A DNA stretch of 64,000 nucleotides, taken from positions 1 to 64,000 of the forward strand of contig CACHSH010000003.1 of assembly GCA_902582475.1 (NCBI GenBank), given 5' to 3'. The position numbers and the translations under genes were made by a program. This DNA is from an uncultured Pelagibacteraceae bacterium (GTDB lineage Bacteria > Pseudomonadota > Alphaproteobacteria > Pelagibacterales > Pelagibacteraceae). Every line of letters begins with the position of its first letter. The stretch's first letter is position 1. This document shows, piece by piece, positions 37,452 to 47,809 of this stretch. The notes below the pieces were generated by a model. The model did no database searches, was not told the origin of the DNA, and was given only the letters and a program-made list of their open reading frames with translations.

Positions 37452-38090
37452 TTATTCATTGGCATCAACTAAAAGTATTTTTGAATCACTCTCAGTAATG
37501 CTAGATACTAGCTTATACTTATAAATCATATCCTTTGAAGCTTTATTTAATTCTTCCTGTGCATTCTTTCCAAGCATAACAATAACTTTATGGGGCTTTT
37601 TTGCAGTTTCACGTGAAATTCTGAGTATTTCCGGTAATTTTTTAAAAGCTCTACAAACTAAATAGTCTGCATCTATTATATGATACTGATAATCATTATC
37701 ATATATATGTATGTTTCTTAGGCCTAGTTTTCCGATAATATCATTTATAAATTTAACTTTAACATTAGATTTTTCGTAAAGTTTCACGTGAAACGTGAGA
37801 ATATCACTATAAAAAATCGACAATACAATACCAGGAAAACCAGCTCCTGTTCCTAAATCAGCTAAACTATTAAAATTTTTATGGTCTATATACTTAACAA
37901 GTTGGGCAGAATCCAAAACATGCCTATTCCAAATATCTTTTTCGGAGTTCTTTGAAATTAAATTATACTTTTGATTAAAAATTAAAACTTCTTTTACATA
38001 TAAATCGATCAGTTCTAATTTTTTATGGTTAAAATTTAAGTTTTTAGCTAAAATTAGCTTAGATTTCACCTTAGATTCACTTGAATTCAT
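37452..38090 (-). CDS. rsmG: 16S rRNA (guanine-527-N7)-methyltransferase
   Basis: RsmG (212 aa, GidB) methylates G527 of 16S rRNA with SAM. NLISKNSEKDIWNRHVLDSAQL and SLADLGTGAGFPGIVLSIF (SAM motif, about 78-90) identify it, then ADYLVCRAFKKLPEIL. It lies between mnmG and parA. Two copies of a parS-like palindrome occur inside its coding sequence, so selection acts on both protein and DNA there. Confidence 0.95.
   Translation of the reverse strand: MNSSESKVKSKLILAKNLNFNHKKLELIDLYVKEVLIFNQKYNLISKNSEKDIWNRHVLDSAQLVKYIDHKNFNSLADLGTGAGFPGIVLSIFYSDILTFHVKLYEKSNVKVKFINDIIGKLGLRNIHIYDNDYQYHIIDADYLVCRAFKKLPEILRISRETAKKPHKVIVMLGKNAQEELNKASKDMIYKYKLVSSITESDSKILLVDANE
37605..37620. promoter_or_regulatory. 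parS-like site 1 (inside rsmG)
   Basis: AGTTTCACGTGAAATT matches 13 of 16 positions of the bacterial parS consensus TGTTTCACGTGAAACA and keeps the invariant TTTCACGTGAAA core. It lies about 950 bp from parB's start within the rsmG coding sequence. Confidence 0.7.
37780..37795. promoter_or_regulatory. parS-like site 2 (inside rsmG)
   Basis: AGTTTCACGTGAAACG matches 14 of 16 positions of the parS consensus, with the full core TTTCACGTGAAAC. It is 175 bp from site 1, so ParB could nucleate at two close sites. Confidence 0.8.
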
Positions 38091-38097
38091 AAGGATT

Positions 38098-39969
38098 CTA
38101 GGCTGGAACCCTGTTTTTAACCTTTTTTATAGCTCCCAATAAAATTATTGCTGCAGCGGGAGTCACTCCATCAATCCTAAGGGCTTGTCCTAGTGTCTTT
38201 GGCCTAATCAATTTTAATTTAGACTTAACTTCGTTAGAAAGGCCACTGAAAGAGTCGTAATCAATTTCTAAAGGTATCAGCAGACCTTCATCTTTTTTAA
38301 ATGTTTTAATATCGTGCTCCTGCTTGGGTAAATAGCCTGAATAATGGGCATTAATTTCAACCTGTTCATCAATACTATGTCCATAATGGGGTATATCAGC
38401 CCAAATGCTTCTAATATGTTTCAATTTAACATTTTTAATACCCAAAATATCTAGCCCAGATCTTTTAACTCCATCCATAGCAATCTTAATTGAATGCTTC
38501 GCGGCAGCATTTGGTGTTATCAATTTTTTTGAAAGAGAAGTTTCAAGACTAGTTATTTTATTTTGTTTATCATAAAATAATTTTTTTCTTTCATCATTTA
38601 CCAAATTCATTTTTATACCAATAGGTGTCAGTCTTTTATCTGCGTTATCCGCTCTTAATGACAATCTGTATTCAGCTCTGGATGTAAACATTCTGTAAGG
38701 TTCAGAGACACCCTTTGTAATAAGATCATCAATCATCACTCCAATGTATGAACTAGCTCTATCTAGGATAAAGTCATCTTCTTTTTTAACTTTTAGAGCA
38801 GCGTTAATTCCAGCCACCAATCCTTGAGCTGCAGCTTCTTCGTAGCCTGTCGTCCCATTAATTTGACCAGCCAAAAAAAGAGACCCTATTTTCTTGGCTT
38901 CTAGACTCGCTTTTAGCTCCCTTGGATCCACATAATCGTACTCTATAGCGTATCCTGATCTCACCATTTTAACGTCTTCTAATCCCTTGATTTTAGCCAA
39001 TATTTTGAGCTGAACGTCCTCTGGTAGAGAGGTCGAAATCCCATTAGGATAAACTATATGATCATCCAATCCTTCAGGCTCTAAAAAAATTTGATGTTTT
39101 TGTTTTTCCTTAAATTTAACAATTTTATCTTCGATGGACGGACAGTATCTCGGACCTACCCCTTTGATGTTACCAGAGTACATCGCACTTCTTGAAATGT
39201 TATCACTTATAATTTTATGTACGGTGTCATTAGTATAAGTCATACCACAACTAATTTGTTTATTGATAGCTTTAGTAGTTAGGAATGAAAAAAAGTATGG
39301 TTCATTATCCGCTGGTTGCATTTCAAGATTTTTATAATTAATAGTTCTACCATCTAACCGTGGAGGTGTACCAGTTTTAAGTCTTCCAATTTTGATGTTA
39401 AATTTTTCCAATTGTTCACTTAATCCTGTTGAGGGTTTTTCATCATATCTGCCAGCTGGTATTTGTTTTTCCCCTATGTGTATTAAGCCATTTAAAAAAG
39501 TTCCTGTGGTAAGAATTAACTGACTACACTCTACCTCTTTTCCGCTTTGACAAATGAATCCTTTAATTTTGTCTTTCTCGAAGATGAATTTCACAACGGG
39601 ATCAGCTATCACCTCTAAATTTTCGTAGTTGAGCAATAGCTCCTGCATATATTTCTTGTAAAGCTTTCTGTCTGATTGAGTTCGTGGTCCTCGGACTGCA
39701 GGGCCTCTACTTCTATTCAACAATCTAAACTGAATGCCTGATTTGTCAGCTACATCACCCATGACGCCATCCAAGGCATCAATTTCACGAACCAAGTGAC
39801 CCTTGCCTAGTCCTCCGATGGCCGGATTGCACGACATTTCACCTATAGTCTCTATTTTATGTGTAAAAAGACCAGTATTTACGCCTATTCTGGCCGATGC
39901 TGCTGCAGCCTCACATCCAGCGTGTCCACCGCCTATTACAGCCACATCAAAGGTCATTTTATTGCTCAT
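38098..39969 (-). CDS. mnmG: tRNA uridine 5-carboxymethylaminomethyl modification enzyme MnmG (GidA)
   Basis: MnmG (623 aa) is an FAD/NADH enzyme that with MnmE makes cmnm5U34 in wobble tRNAs. The FAD motif is [19 protein letters not shown] near the N-terminus; [52 protein letters not shown] and [11 protein letters not shown] (catalytic Cys) are present, then [28 protein letters not shown] and the C-terminal helices. It lies beside mnmE (47 bp) and rsmG (7 bp) near the origin. Confidence 0.97.
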   Translation of the reverse strand: MSNKMTFDVAVIGGGHAGCEAAAASARIGVNTGLFTHKIETIGEMSCNPAIGGLGKGHLVREIDALDGVMGDVADKSGIQFRLLNRSRGPAVRGPRTQSDRKLYKKYMQELLLNYENLEVIADPVVKFIFEKDKIKGFICQSGKEVECSQLILTTGTFLNGLIHIGEKQIPAGRYDEKPSTGLSEQLEKFNIKIGRLKTGTPPRLDGRTINYKNLEMQPADNEPYFFSFLTTKAINKQISCGMTYTNDTVHKIISDNISRSAMYSGNIKGVGPRYCPSIEDKIVKFKEKQKHQIFLEPEGLDDHIVYPNGISTSLPEDVQLKILAKIKGLEDVKMVRSGYAIEYDYVDPRELKASLEAKKIGSLFLAGQINGTTGYEEAAAQGLVAGINAALKVKKEDDFILDRASSYIGVMIDDLITKGVSEPYRMFTSRAEYRLSLRADNADKRLTPIGIKMNLVNDERKKLFYDKQNKITSLETSLSKKLITPNAAAKHSIKIAMDGVKRSGLDILGIKNVKLKHIRSIWADIPHYGHSIDEQVEINAHYSGYLPKQEHDIKTFKKDEGLLIPLEIDYDSFSGLSNEVKSKLKLIRPKTLGQALRIDGVTPAAAIILLGAIKKVKNRVPA

Positions 39970-40016
39970 TTAGAGAATGTATCGATGAAATATGATTTTA
40001 CAAGCTCAAAGATGAG

Positions 40017-41351
40017 TTATTTACCGATACAGAAGTCTTGAAATATAGATCCCAGTATTTCTTCCACATCAACTTTGCCTACTATGCTTCCAAGATGTCT
40101 TGTGGCAAGTCTAAGGTCTTCTGCGGCTGTCTCTATCTCTTTTTTTTGATCTTTCTTTAAAAATTTTTCTATTTCCTTTAACGCTGCATTAAGTTTAACT
40201 CGATGCCTCTCTCTTGTAACTAAAATATTGTTTGCTTTCATAAATTTTTTACTTAGCTTCTCTTTTATTGTCTTTATGAGCCTGTCGATGTTTTTACTAT
40301 TTTTAACCGATATTAAAATTTGATCATTTTTCTTAAATTCATTTTTTGGAGTTTTTTTGCTTAAATCGGATTTATTAAAAACTAATATACAGTCTTTATT
40401 AATTAATTTTTTAACATCTTTGTTAATTGTTTTTTTTGATACATCAATCATGACTAAAGTTAAATCAGCCTCTTTTGCTTTTTTGATAGCTCTTTTAATA
40501 CCCTCTTTTTCGACCTTATTTTTAGCTTTTCTTATACCTGCTGTATCAGCCAAAATAACAGGGTATCCATCTATATTTAAATAGGTTTCAACCACATCTC
40601 TTGTGGTACCTTCCTCCTCCGAGACGATTACCGCATCTCTTTTGGCAAGGAGATTTAATAGGGAAGATTTTCCAGCGTTTACATCTCCTATAATAGATAT
40701 TCTAAAACCATCTCTTATTTTTTCTCCAACTTTTTGGTCCTCTAGAATTTGTTTAATATCAGTATGGACTTGTTTAATTGATTTTTGAACTTCCTTTAAA
40801 ACACTTCCAGGAAGATCATCTTCTGCAAAGTCTATTTTGGCCTCTATATATGATAGTGATTTTACCAATTTTTTCCTTAAATTTTCATAGTATTTAGATG
40901 CATATCCTTGAACCAAATTTGCTGCCTGTTCTCTTTGAAGCTCTGTTTCAGCATGTATTAAATCTCCAATACTTTCTGCCTTAACTAGATCTATCTTATT
41001 ATTTTGAAATGCTATTTTGGTAAATTCACCAGGTTCGGCTAATCTACAGCTTTTCTGGTCTGAAAGAACTTTCAAAAGATAACTTATTACAGCGTTACTT
41101 CCATGAATATGAAGTTCAGCTAAATCATCTCCGGTAAAACTGTGTGGTTTTGGAAACCACAAAAGTAGTGCTTCAGGATCGATAATCTTTTGATTTTTTG
41201 GATCTATAAATTTGCATAAATTTATCTCGTTAGACTTAATATTTTTTTCATTTGTTAAAGCCTTGCAAATATTGAGCGTCTGCGGACCCGATATTCTTAC
41301 TATAGCTATGCCGCTTGGGCCTTTTCCTGAGGATAATGCAAATATATTCAT
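40017..41351 (-). CDS. mnmE: tRNA modification GTPase MnmE (TrmE)
   Basis: MnmE (444 aa) binds 5-formyl-THF and GTP and partners MnmG. The N-terminal domain starts NIFALSSGKGPSGIAIVRISGP. The G domain (~215-370) has GDVNAGKSSLLNLLAKRDAV, DTAGIRKAKN and NKSDLS, and the last residues FCIGK carry the catalytic Cys. Its TTG/ATG-rich 5' side faces ogt with only 34 bp between starts. Confidence 0.97.
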   Translation of the reverse strand: MNIFALSSGKGPSGIAIVRISGPQTLNICKALTNEKNIKSNEINLCKFIDPKNQKIIDPEALLLWFPKPHSFTGDDLAELHIHGSNAVISYLLKVLSDQKSCRLAEPGEFTKIAFQNNKIDLVKAESIGDLIHAETELQREQAANLVQGYASKYYENLRKKLVKSLSYIEAKIDFAEDDLPGSVLKEVQKSIKQVHTDIKQILEDQKVGEKIRDGFRISIIGDVNAGKSSLLNLLAKRDAVIVSEEEGTTRDVVETYLNIDGYPVILADTAGIRKAKNKVEKEGIKRAIKKAKEADLTLVMIDVSKKTINKDVKKLINKDCILVFNKSDLSKKTPKNEFKKNDQILISVKNSKNIDRLIKTIKEKLSKKFMKANNILVTRERHRVKLNAALKEIEKFLKKDQKKEIETAAEDLRLATRHLGSIVGKVDVEEILGSIFQDFCIGK

Positions 41352-41385
41352 TTATTAAATTTTGTTTTTTATTAACATAGAATAT

Positions 41386-41838
41386 ATGCAAAATGCCATT
41401 TGTTTTAGTACTAAGTTTGGCTGGATTACAGCAACAGAGCAAAAAAACAAAGTAACTTCTATTCATTTTAAAAAGTCATCAAAACAAGGGAAAACTTCAT
41501 TTTTATTAAATAAACTTAAAAGTGATATTAATTTATTTTTTAAAGGTGAGACGAAACTTATAAATCTTCCATTAAAAATTGAGGGTAACTCGATCCAAAA
41601 AAAAATATGGAATGAACTTAGAAAAATTAAAAAAGGGAAAACCAAAAGTTATGGAGAGATTGCTAAAAAATTTAGATTGTCACCAAGATATGTTGGAAAG
41701 ATTTGTGGTCAAAATCAACATATTTTAGCTATTCCATGTCATAGGGTCATAAGATCTGATGGGTCGTTGGCTGGATTTTCTGCAATGGGCGGTATAAATC
41801 TTAAAAAAAAGCTTTTAGAATTTGAAAAAAATAAATAA
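41386..41838 (+). CDS. Methylated-DNA-protein cysteine methyltransferase
   Basis: A 150-aa Ogt/MGMT-type suicide repair protein that takes O6-alkyl groups from guanine. The active site is IPCHRVIRSDGSLAGFSAMGG (PCHRV) and the HTH is KTKSYGEIAKKFRLSPRYVGKICGQN. I start at ATG 41386; a TTG at 41362 in the same frame is less likely. It begins 34 bp from the divergent mnmE and ends 5 bp before the facing ubiquinone hydroxylase. Confidence 0.92.
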   Translation: MQNAICFSTKFGWITATEQKNKVTSIHFKKSSKQGKTSFLLNKLKSDINLFFKGETKLINLPLKIEGNSIQKKIWNELRKIKKGKTKSYGEIAKKFRLSPRYVGKICGQNQHILAIPCHRVIRSDGSLAGFSAMGGINLKKKLLEFEKNK

Positions 41839-41843
41839 TTTTT

Positions 41844-42989
41844 TTATTTCAAGGATTGAAAAATCCCTTTATCAGAAATTTTAATACTCATTTCCTTTAA
41901 AAAATTAAACTTATTGATATCTTTCAAAATGAAGTCCTTTATCGGTGAAGTAATTTTATTTTGTTTAAAAAAACTATTTGTTAAATTAATTCCTAAACCA
42001 AAAAGTAGGTTTTCTGGTTTTCTTGAACTTACAAACTTCTTAATAATCTCAGAGTCTCTAATTGGCAAACCTAAAGACTGGTTGTATTCAATAAATTGAA
42101 ATAATTTCATAATATCTCTTATTATCAAGTTGAATCCTTGGCCTGCTACTGGATGAACATTATAAGAGCCATCACCAAGAACTAGTGAATTATTTTTCGA
42201 AAAAATAGAATTAAATTTAAAAGAAATTGGGAAAGTAAAAATTTTATTCAAATTAATATTTGTTTTATTACCTAATATTTTTTTTAATTTATTATAAACA
42301 AGATCATTTATATTTTTATTTTGAAATTTATTTGAAACACTCCAAACAAAAGAAAAAATTTTTTCATTAACTGGCAAAATTGCAAGTGGACCCTCTTTTA
42401 AAAAATACTGTCTTGGGTCGCTAATATTAATGTTGTGGCTAACTATGGAGGTTAAGGCAATTTCCTTATCATCTTTTTGAATATATCTTTTTCCAACAAA
42501 ATCTGAAATTATCTTTGAACTCCTTCCAACACATAATAATATCAAATCATAGACATAACTTTTTTTTCCAAATAAAATACAGGAATTTTTAGTATCAACT
42601 TTTTTTACTTCTTTATTTATAATTTTAATATTTTTTTTACCTTTAATTCTTCTAAAAAGGATTTTTTTAAAATTATCATTTTTTATTATATACAAAAGAT
42701 TTTTACTACCTTCAGAAAAATTAATAAAATTATGAAGGTGATTAAATTTTTCATAAAATAAATTAATTTTCTTGCATGGCCAAAAAAATTTAGAATCTTT
42801 TATATCTAAGTAATTAATCAGAAATTTAAAATTACTTGGGGAAATTGCAGTAACCCTCGGATCACTGGATTTTTTTTCTTGTTTATTTTCAGCAATAAAA
42901 TCTACATCAATATCCAAATTACTAAGGACCAGAGCCGCTGTTAAACCTGATAATCCATCTCCAATTATACAAATTTTTTGTTTTTTCAT
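41844..42989 (-). CDS. UbiH/UbiF-type FAD monooxygenase (ubiquinone biosynthesis)
   Basis: A 381-aa flavoprotein hydroxylase of the UbiH/UbiF/UbiI/UbiL/VisC family. The FAD site IIGDGLSGLTAALVLSNLDIDVDF is at the N-terminus; LVLGDGSYNVHPVAGQGFNL is the second FAD motif (GDA-AH-P-AGQG variant, with GDGSYNVHP). The hydroxylated ring position cannot be assigned. I use ATG 42989; the upstream in-frame codon at 43028 adds a non-family tail. It diverges from ftsK with about 60 bp between starts. Confidence 0.88.
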   Translation of the reverse strand: MKKQKICIIGDGLSGLTAALVLSNLDIDVDFIAENKQEKKSSDPRVTAISPSNFKFLINYLDIKDSKFFWPCKKINLFYEKFNHLHNFINFSEGSKNLLYIIKNDNFKKILFRRIKGKKNIKIINKEVKKVDTKNSCILFGKKSYVYDLILLCVGRSSKIISDFVGKRYIQKDDKEIALTSIVSHNINISDPRQYFLKEGPLAILPVNEKIFSFVWSVSNKFQNKNINDLVYNKLKKILGNKTNINLNKIFTFPISFKFNSIFSKNNSLVLGDGSYNVHPVAGQGFNLIIRDIMKLFQFIEYNQSLGLPIRDSEIIKKFVSSRKPENLLFGLGINLTNSFFKQNKITSPIKDFILKDINKFNFLKEMSIKISDKGIFQSLK

Positions 42990-43050
42990 ATTTTTATGAA
43001 TTTTATCAATTTTATATAAATGATACAAAGTAAACTAGGTGATTCGTGAA

Positions 43051-45129
43051 ATGCAATTAAATAATGGTTTATTGAGTAATATTACTGATTTTATCAAAAA
43101 ACGTCTAATAGAGTGTTTTGGACTAGTTTTGATAACGTTTTTTTTCTTGTTTACATTCGCACTAGTTAATTATTCTCCAGAAAATTCTACTTTAATTTAC
43201 AAAGCTGAAGGTACAGATGTTCCAAATTACTTTTATTATTATTCAAATGTTGTAGCAGATTTTTTCCTGCAATGCTTTGGCTTAATCTCTTTTTTAATAG
43301 GAATAAGTATTTTTTCTTGGGGCATCAATCTGCTAGTTTCAAAAAAAGTTTCTCACATTTTAGCAAAGTCATTTTTTTTGGTGATATATATATTTTTTGG
43401 ATGTTTATTTATTTATTCAAGCTATAACAATTCTTTTTGGCTAATTGACAATGGGAATTCAGGTTTTGTTGGAGAAAAAACCTATACTTATTTATATAGT
43501 TTTTTTCCAATTATTGAAAATAATTTCATTAAATTTAGTTTTTTATTTTTTTCTTTGTGTTTTTTTATACTTGGTTCATCAATAAATTTAAAAAGGCTTT
43601 TTAATTATTTTTTTAATAAAGCAAAAAATGAGAATTATGGTACTAGTAGTAATGAAGACTTGTCCCAAGATATATCACAAAATACCTCTAAAATAGGCAT
43701 TAATTTAAAAGAAACAAAACAACAATCTTTTTCATTTAAAAATTTAAGTAGCAGCAAAAATAAATTTAAATTGCCCTCAATGAATTTACTTGAAAAAAAT
43801 AAAAATCTTAGTATTAAAAAATCTTTACAAAAAAGTGTCGAGCCAGATTTTCTTGAAAAAATATTATTAGATTTTGGTGTCAAAGGCAAAATTAAAAAGA
43901 TTAGTAATGGACCTGTTGTTAGCTTATACGAATTTGAACCAGCACCTGGAATTAAAGTAGCAAAAATTATAAGTTTATCTGATGATATTGCTAGACATAC
44001 TAGTGCTGTTTCTACAAGAGTATCAGTTATACCAGGAAAAAATACTGTAGGGATAGAAATTCCAAATTTAAAAAGAGACGATGTTTATCTTTCAGATATA
44101 ATTTCTTCAGATAATTTTAATAAAAAAGAAATTAAGCTTCCAATAGCTCTGGGAAAAACTATTTCGGGTGTTCCTATTACAGTTGATTTAACTTCTATGC
44201 CACATCTACTGGTTGCTGGAACAACTGGTTCTGGTAAATCAGTATGTATAAATAGTATTATAATGTCACTACTTTATAAGCACAGCCCTGATATATGTAA
44301 ATTTATTTTAATAGATCCTAAAATGTTAGAGCTGTCTTCTTATGAAGGAATACCTCATCTATTAACTTCAGTTATAACTGACTCAAGAAAAGCTACCTCA
44401 GCTTTAAGTTGGACTGTTAGAGAAATGGAAAATAGATATAAGTTAATGAGTTCAGAGGGTGTAAAAAATATTGATGGATATAATGAAAAGCATAAATTAA
44501 AGATGCCTTATATTGTTGTAGTAGTTGATGAAATGTCAGATCTCATGTTAGTTTCGGGAAAGGAAATAGAAGGTTACGTTCAAAAATTATCTGCAATGGC
44601 TAGAGCTGCAGGGATTCATATAATAATGGCAACCCAAAGACCGAGTGTCGATGTTATTACTGGTACAATCAAGGCTAACTTTCCAACAAGAATATCTTTC
44701 CAAGTAAGTTCAAAAATTGATAGTAAAACTGTTTTAGGAGAACAAGGTGCTGAACAGCTTTTAGGAAAAGGAGATATGTTATTTATGTCATCTGCTAACA
44801 AAATATTTAGAATACATGGCCCATATCTTTCGGAAAACGAGATTGAGAAGGTGAATAGTTTTTTAAGATCTCAAGGAAACCCTGATTATATTGATGAAAT
44901 AACTTCGAATTATAAAAGTGATAAAATTGAGAGTCAATCTGATGATGGGAAAGATGAGCTGTATGAAATGGCGCTAAAAATTATAAAGACAGAAAAAAAA
45001 GCATCAACAAGCTTTTTACAAAGAAAGCTTCAAATAGGCTATAATCGAGCTGCAAGGATTATCGACCAAATGGAAGATAATGGTATTGTAGGTAAAGCAA
45101 ATCATGTTGGTAAACGAGAGGTTTTATAG
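43051..45129 (+). CDS. ftsK: DNA translocase FtsK
   Basis: FtsK (692 aa) pumps DNA at the septum and couples dimer resolution to division. The N-terminal ~190 residues carry four or so transmembrane helices, then a short linker (FtsK here is compact). The motor has VAGTTGSGKSVCINSIIMSLL (Walker A near 388) and VVVDEMSDLMLV; the C-terminal gamma winged helix is STSFLQRKLQIGYNRAARIIDQMEDNGIVG. I prefer ATG 43051, with AGGTGA 8 nt before it, over GTG 43039. The 3' end overlaps lolA by 26 bp. Confidence 0.96.
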   Translation: MQLNNGLLSNITDFIKKRLIECFGLVLITFFFLFTFALVNYSPENSTLIYKAEGTDVPNYFYYYSNVVADFFLQCFGLISFLIGISIFSWGINLLVSKKVSHILAKSFFLVIYIFFGCLFIYSSYNNSFWLIDNGNSGFVGEKTYTYLYSFFPIIENNFIKFSFLFFSLCFFILGSSINLKRLFNYFFNKAKNENYGTSSNEDLSQDISQNTSKIGINLKETKQQSFSFKNLSSSKNKFKLPSMNLLEKNKNLSIKKSLQKSVEPDFLEKILLDFGVKGKIKKISNGPVVSLYEFEPAPGIKVAKIISLSDDIARHTSAVSTRVSVIPGKNTVGIEIPNLKRDDVYLSDIISSDNFNKKEIKLPIALGKTISGVPITVDLTSMPHLLVAGTTGSGKSVCINSIIMSLLYKHSPDICKFILIDPKMLELSSYEGIPHLLTSVITDSRKATSALSWTVREMENRYKLMSSEGVKNIDGYNEKHKLKMPYIVVVVDEMSDLMLVSGKEIEGYVQKLSAMARAAGIHIIMATQRPSVDVITGTIKANFPTRISFQVSSKIDSKTVLGEQGAEQLLGKGDMLFMSSANKIFRIHGPYLSENEIEKVNSFLRSQGNPDYIDEITSNYKSDKIESQSDDGKDELYEMALKIIKTEKKASTSFLQRKLQIGYNRAARIIDQMEDNGIVGKANHVGKREVL

Positions 45130-45706
45130 TTTTTTGTTAAAAAAAAGTATAATTAAAATTTTTTTTTTTTTTATCCTATTTCATTTTTCATATGCTCAAG
45201 GAAATGAAAAAATAAATATTATAAATAATTTCAATTCTTTGGAGACTTTAAAATTTAATTTTGTACAAAAATCTTTTGATAAAGAAGAAAATGGAGTTTG
45301 TTATTTAAAAAGGCCTTATTTTTTAAAATGTTTATATAAAGATAAAAATCAAAAAGAGTTGATTATTAATAAAAATGTTTTAGTAGTTTACCATAAAAGA
45401 TATGACAAAATTTATAGATATCCATTATCAAGATCCTATTTTTTAGATATTTTAAATAAAGAAAAATTTTCCAAATTAATTTTTGATGGAGAAATTTTTT
45501 TAGAAGAAATTAATTACGAGATTAAATATTTGGATGAAAAGAAGGGAGAAATAACATTTTTTTTTGAAAAAAAAAAATATGACTTAATAGGTTGGAGATT
45601 AGTTGATATCAATAACAATGTTACAAATATCGAAATTGAAAATTATTCAAAAAATATAGAAATGAAAAAAAATTTTTTTTTAATACCTGAAGAAAATCAA
45701 GATTAA
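45104..45706 (+). CDS. lolA: Outer-membrane lipoprotein carrier protein LolA
   Basis: LolA (up to 200 aa) ferries lipoproteins across the periplasm to the outer membrane. A signal peptide (KKSIIKIFFFFILFHFSYA) precedes LETLKFNFVQKSFDKEENGVCYLKRPYFLKCLYKDKNQKELIINKNVLVVYHKRYDKIYRYPL in family order, with the C-terminal LVDINNNVTNIEIENY. The start is uncertain: ATG 45104 lies inside ftsK, while TTG 45134 would also give a good signal peptide. The stop codon overlaps the facing HIT gene in TTAA. Confidence 0.87.
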   Translation: MLVNERFYSFLLKKSIIKIFFFFILFHFSYAQGNEKINIINNFNSLETLKFNFVQKSFDKEENGVCYLKRPYFLKCLYKDKNQKELIINKNVLVVYHKRYDKIYRYPLSRSYFLDILNKEKFSKLIFDGEIFLEEINYEIKYLDEKKGEITFFFEKKKYDLIGWRLVDINNNVTNIEIENYSKNIEMKKNFFLIPEENQD

Positions 45707-46059
45707 GTGACCATTTTACCTATTTTTTCACCTGCAAATATATGAAAGTGTAAGTGAGGTACCTCTTGTCCACCATCGCCTCCAATGTTTGTTAGAGTTC
45801 GATAACCCTTATTTTTTGCTCCTAATAAAATTGAAACGTGAGTAATAGCTTTGTTTAATTCAACTATCTCTTTGTCAGTTGCATTATTATTAAAATCATC
45901 CAAATCTACATATTCACCTTTAGGAATTACTAAAACGTGAACTTTTTTTTGAGGATTAATATCGTGAAATGCTAAAACATTTTCATTTTCATAAACTTTT
46001 TTACATGGAATTTCGCCTCTGAGAATTTTAGCAAAAATATTATTTTTATCGTAGCTCAT
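45703..46059 (-). CDS. HIT-family nucleotide hydrolase (HinT-like)
   Basis: A 118-aa histidine-triad hydrolase of the HinT/Hit group, acting on purine nucleotide phosphoramidates. The signature is PHLHFHIFAG (His-x-His-x-His) with IFAKILRGEIPCKKVYENENVLAFHDI at the N-terminus. It lies at the end of the his operon, overlapping hisE by 4 nt, a position common in alphaproteobacteria. Confidence 0.93.
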   Translation of the reverse strand: MSYDKNNIFAKILRGEIPCKKVYENENVLAFHDINPQKKVHVLVIPKGEYVDLDDFNNNATDKEIVELNKAITHVSILLGAKNKGYRTLTNIGGDGGQEVPHLHFHIFAGEKIGKMVT

Positions 46060-46328
46060 TTTTGTCTTTTTTTTAGCTCGCTCATTACATCTTCAATTTT
46101 AATATTGTTTGCCTCAAGGTAAACCATCAAATGATAAATTACATCTGTTGCCTCGTGTGTTTTATTTGAATTTTTCTCAACTGAATCTATTAATTCTCCT
46201 ATTTCCTCTTTGACCTTAGAAACACTTAGGTTTTTATCATCAAGAAGCTTTTTAGTATATGATTTATCAGGAGAAGAGTTTTTTCTTTCTCTAATCGTTT
46301 TTATTAATTGTTCTAGGTTTTCAAACAT
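46056..46328 (-). CDS. hisE: Phosphoribosyl-ATP pyrophosphohydrolase
   Basis: HisE (90 aa) catalyses the second step of histidine synthesis. SYTKKLLDDKNLSVSKVKEEIGELIDSVEK and ATDVIYHLMVYLEANNI match the all-alpha MazG-like fold with metal-binding acidic residues. Stand-alone HisE is usual in alphaproteobacteria. It follows hisF after 1 bp. Confidence 0.93.
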   Translation of the reverse strand: MFENLEQLIKTIRERKNSSPDKSYTKKLLDDKNLSVSKVKEEIGELIDSVEKNSNKTHEATDVIYHLMVYLEANNIKIEDVMSELKKRQK

Positions 46329-46329
46329 T

Positions 46330-47088
46330 TTATAATCTTACTGATACATTCTTAGAATTCAAATATTCTTTAGCATCTTTAATTTTATATTCGCCATAGT
46401 GAAAAATTGAGGCTGCTAGAACCGCGCTCGCTCCACCTTTAACTATACCATCATATAAATGATCTAATGTTCCAACTCCACCTGATGCTATAACTGGAAT
46501 ATTGGTATTGTCTGTAATTGCTTTTATTAGATCAACATCATAACCGGACCTAGTTCCATCTTTATCCATTGAAGTTAATAAAATCTCACCAGCTCCATTT
46601 GTCTCTACTTGTTTAGCAAACTCTACAGCATTAATACCTGTTTTATTTCTTCCGCCGTGTGTAAAAACTTCCCATTTATTTTCCAGAACTTTTTTAGCAT
46701 CTATAGCTACAACAATACATTGAGATCCAAATTTTCTAGAAGCTTCTTTAACAAAATCAATATTCTTAACAGCCGCGGTATTAATAGAAACTTTATCTGC
46801 CCCAGCTAACAATAAATCGGTAATATTTTGAATAGATCTTACACCACCGCCTACAGTCAAAGGAACGAAACATTCTTTTGCAGTTTTTCTAACAATATCA
46901 ATGATTGTATCTCTATTTTCATTAGATGCTGTAATATCTAAAAAACAGATCTCATCCGCACCACCATCGCTATAAATCTTAGCTTGTTCAACTGGATCTC
47001 CAGCATCTTTTAGTTCAACAAAGTTAATTCCTTTAACAACTCTTCCGTTCTTAACATCTAGACAAGGAATAATTCTATTTTTAAGCAT
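46330..47088 (-). CDS. hisF: Imidazole glycerol phosphate synthase, cyclase subunit
   Basis: HisF (252 aa) is the TIM-barrel that makes IGP and AICAR from PRFAR with ammonia from HisH. It begins [23 protein letters not shown] (catalytic Asp in CLDV), with [35 protein letters not shown] (catalytic Asp) and [11 protein letters not shown] 47088 overlaps the hisA stop by 8 nt; the upstream codon at 47160 lies in hisA. Confidence 0.97.
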   Translation of the reverse strand: MLKNRIIPCLDVKNGRVVKGINFVELKDAGDPVEQAKIYSDGGADEICFLDITASNENRDTIIDIVRKTAKECFVPLTVGGGVRSIQNITDLLLAGADKVSINTAAVKNIDFVKEASRKFGSQCIVVAIDAKKVLENKWEVFTHGGRNKTGINAVEFAKQVETNGAGEILLTSMDKDGTRSGYDVDLIKAITDNTNIPVIASGGVGTLDHLYDGIVKGGASAVLAASIFHYGEYKIKDAKEYLNSKNVSVRL

Positions 47089-47806
47089 CAATCTCCTTTG
47101 CCAAATCATCAAGTTTAATATCACCATCATAAATAGCTTTACCAACAACAATTCCTTCAATTTTTTTATTATTTAAATCTTTCGCTTTCTTAATATCTTT
47201 CATCGAAGAAACACCTCCTGAGATTACAACAGGACAATTAGAAAGCTCTGCAATTTTAATAGTTTCTTTAAAGTTAGGGCCAGTCTTCATTCCATCTCTG
47301 TTTATATCTGTGTAAATAATTCTGCTCACACCAAAACTGTTTACTTCTTTCAGAAAATCTACCGTTTTAATATCTAGATTTTCTTTCCAACCTGACACGT
47401 AAAGATTACCATCCTTCGCATCTAATCCTAAAGCAATTTTGTTTTTAAATTTATCACAAGCGTCTTTTAAAAATTCTTTATTTTTAATTGCTCCACTGCC
47501 TAAAATAACTTTCTCAACACCTACGTCGATATACTGCTTAATACTATCTGTAGTTCTTATTCCACCACCAATTTCAATTTTGAGATCATGTTTACTTACA
47601 ATTTCCTTAATTATGTTTAAATTAACTGTCTTACCAGTTAAGGCACCGTCTAAATCAACTATATGCAAATTTTTAAAACCATGATCATTAAATTTACAAG
47701 CTTGATTGATAGGGGATGTTTCATATTCAGTTTTATTATCAAAGTCACCCTTGATTAATCTCACACACTTCTTGTCTTTAATATCAATTGCGGGAAATAT
47801 TTTCAT
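47081..47806 (-). CDS. hisA: ProFAR isomerase
   Basis: HisA (241 aa) is the (beta/alpha)8 isomerase opening the ribose of ProFAR to PRFAR. It begins [20 protein letters not shown] and has [36 protein letters not shown] (catalytic Asp) and [11 protein letters not shown]. The start lies 3 bp from the hisH stop. Confidence 0.97.
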   Translation of the reverse strand: MKIFPAIDIKDKKCVRLIKGDFDNKTEYETSPINQACKFNDHGFKNLHIVDLDGALTGKTVNLNIIKEIVSKHDLKIEIGGGIRTTDSIKQYIDVGVEKVILGSGAIKNKEFLKDACDKFKNKIALGLDAKDGNLYVSGWKENLDIKTVDFLKEVNSFGVSRIIYTDINRDGMKTGPNFKETIKIAELSNCPVVISGGVSSMKDIKKAKDLNNKKIEGIVVGKAIYDGDIKLDDLAKEIDA

Positions 47807-47809
47807 TTT

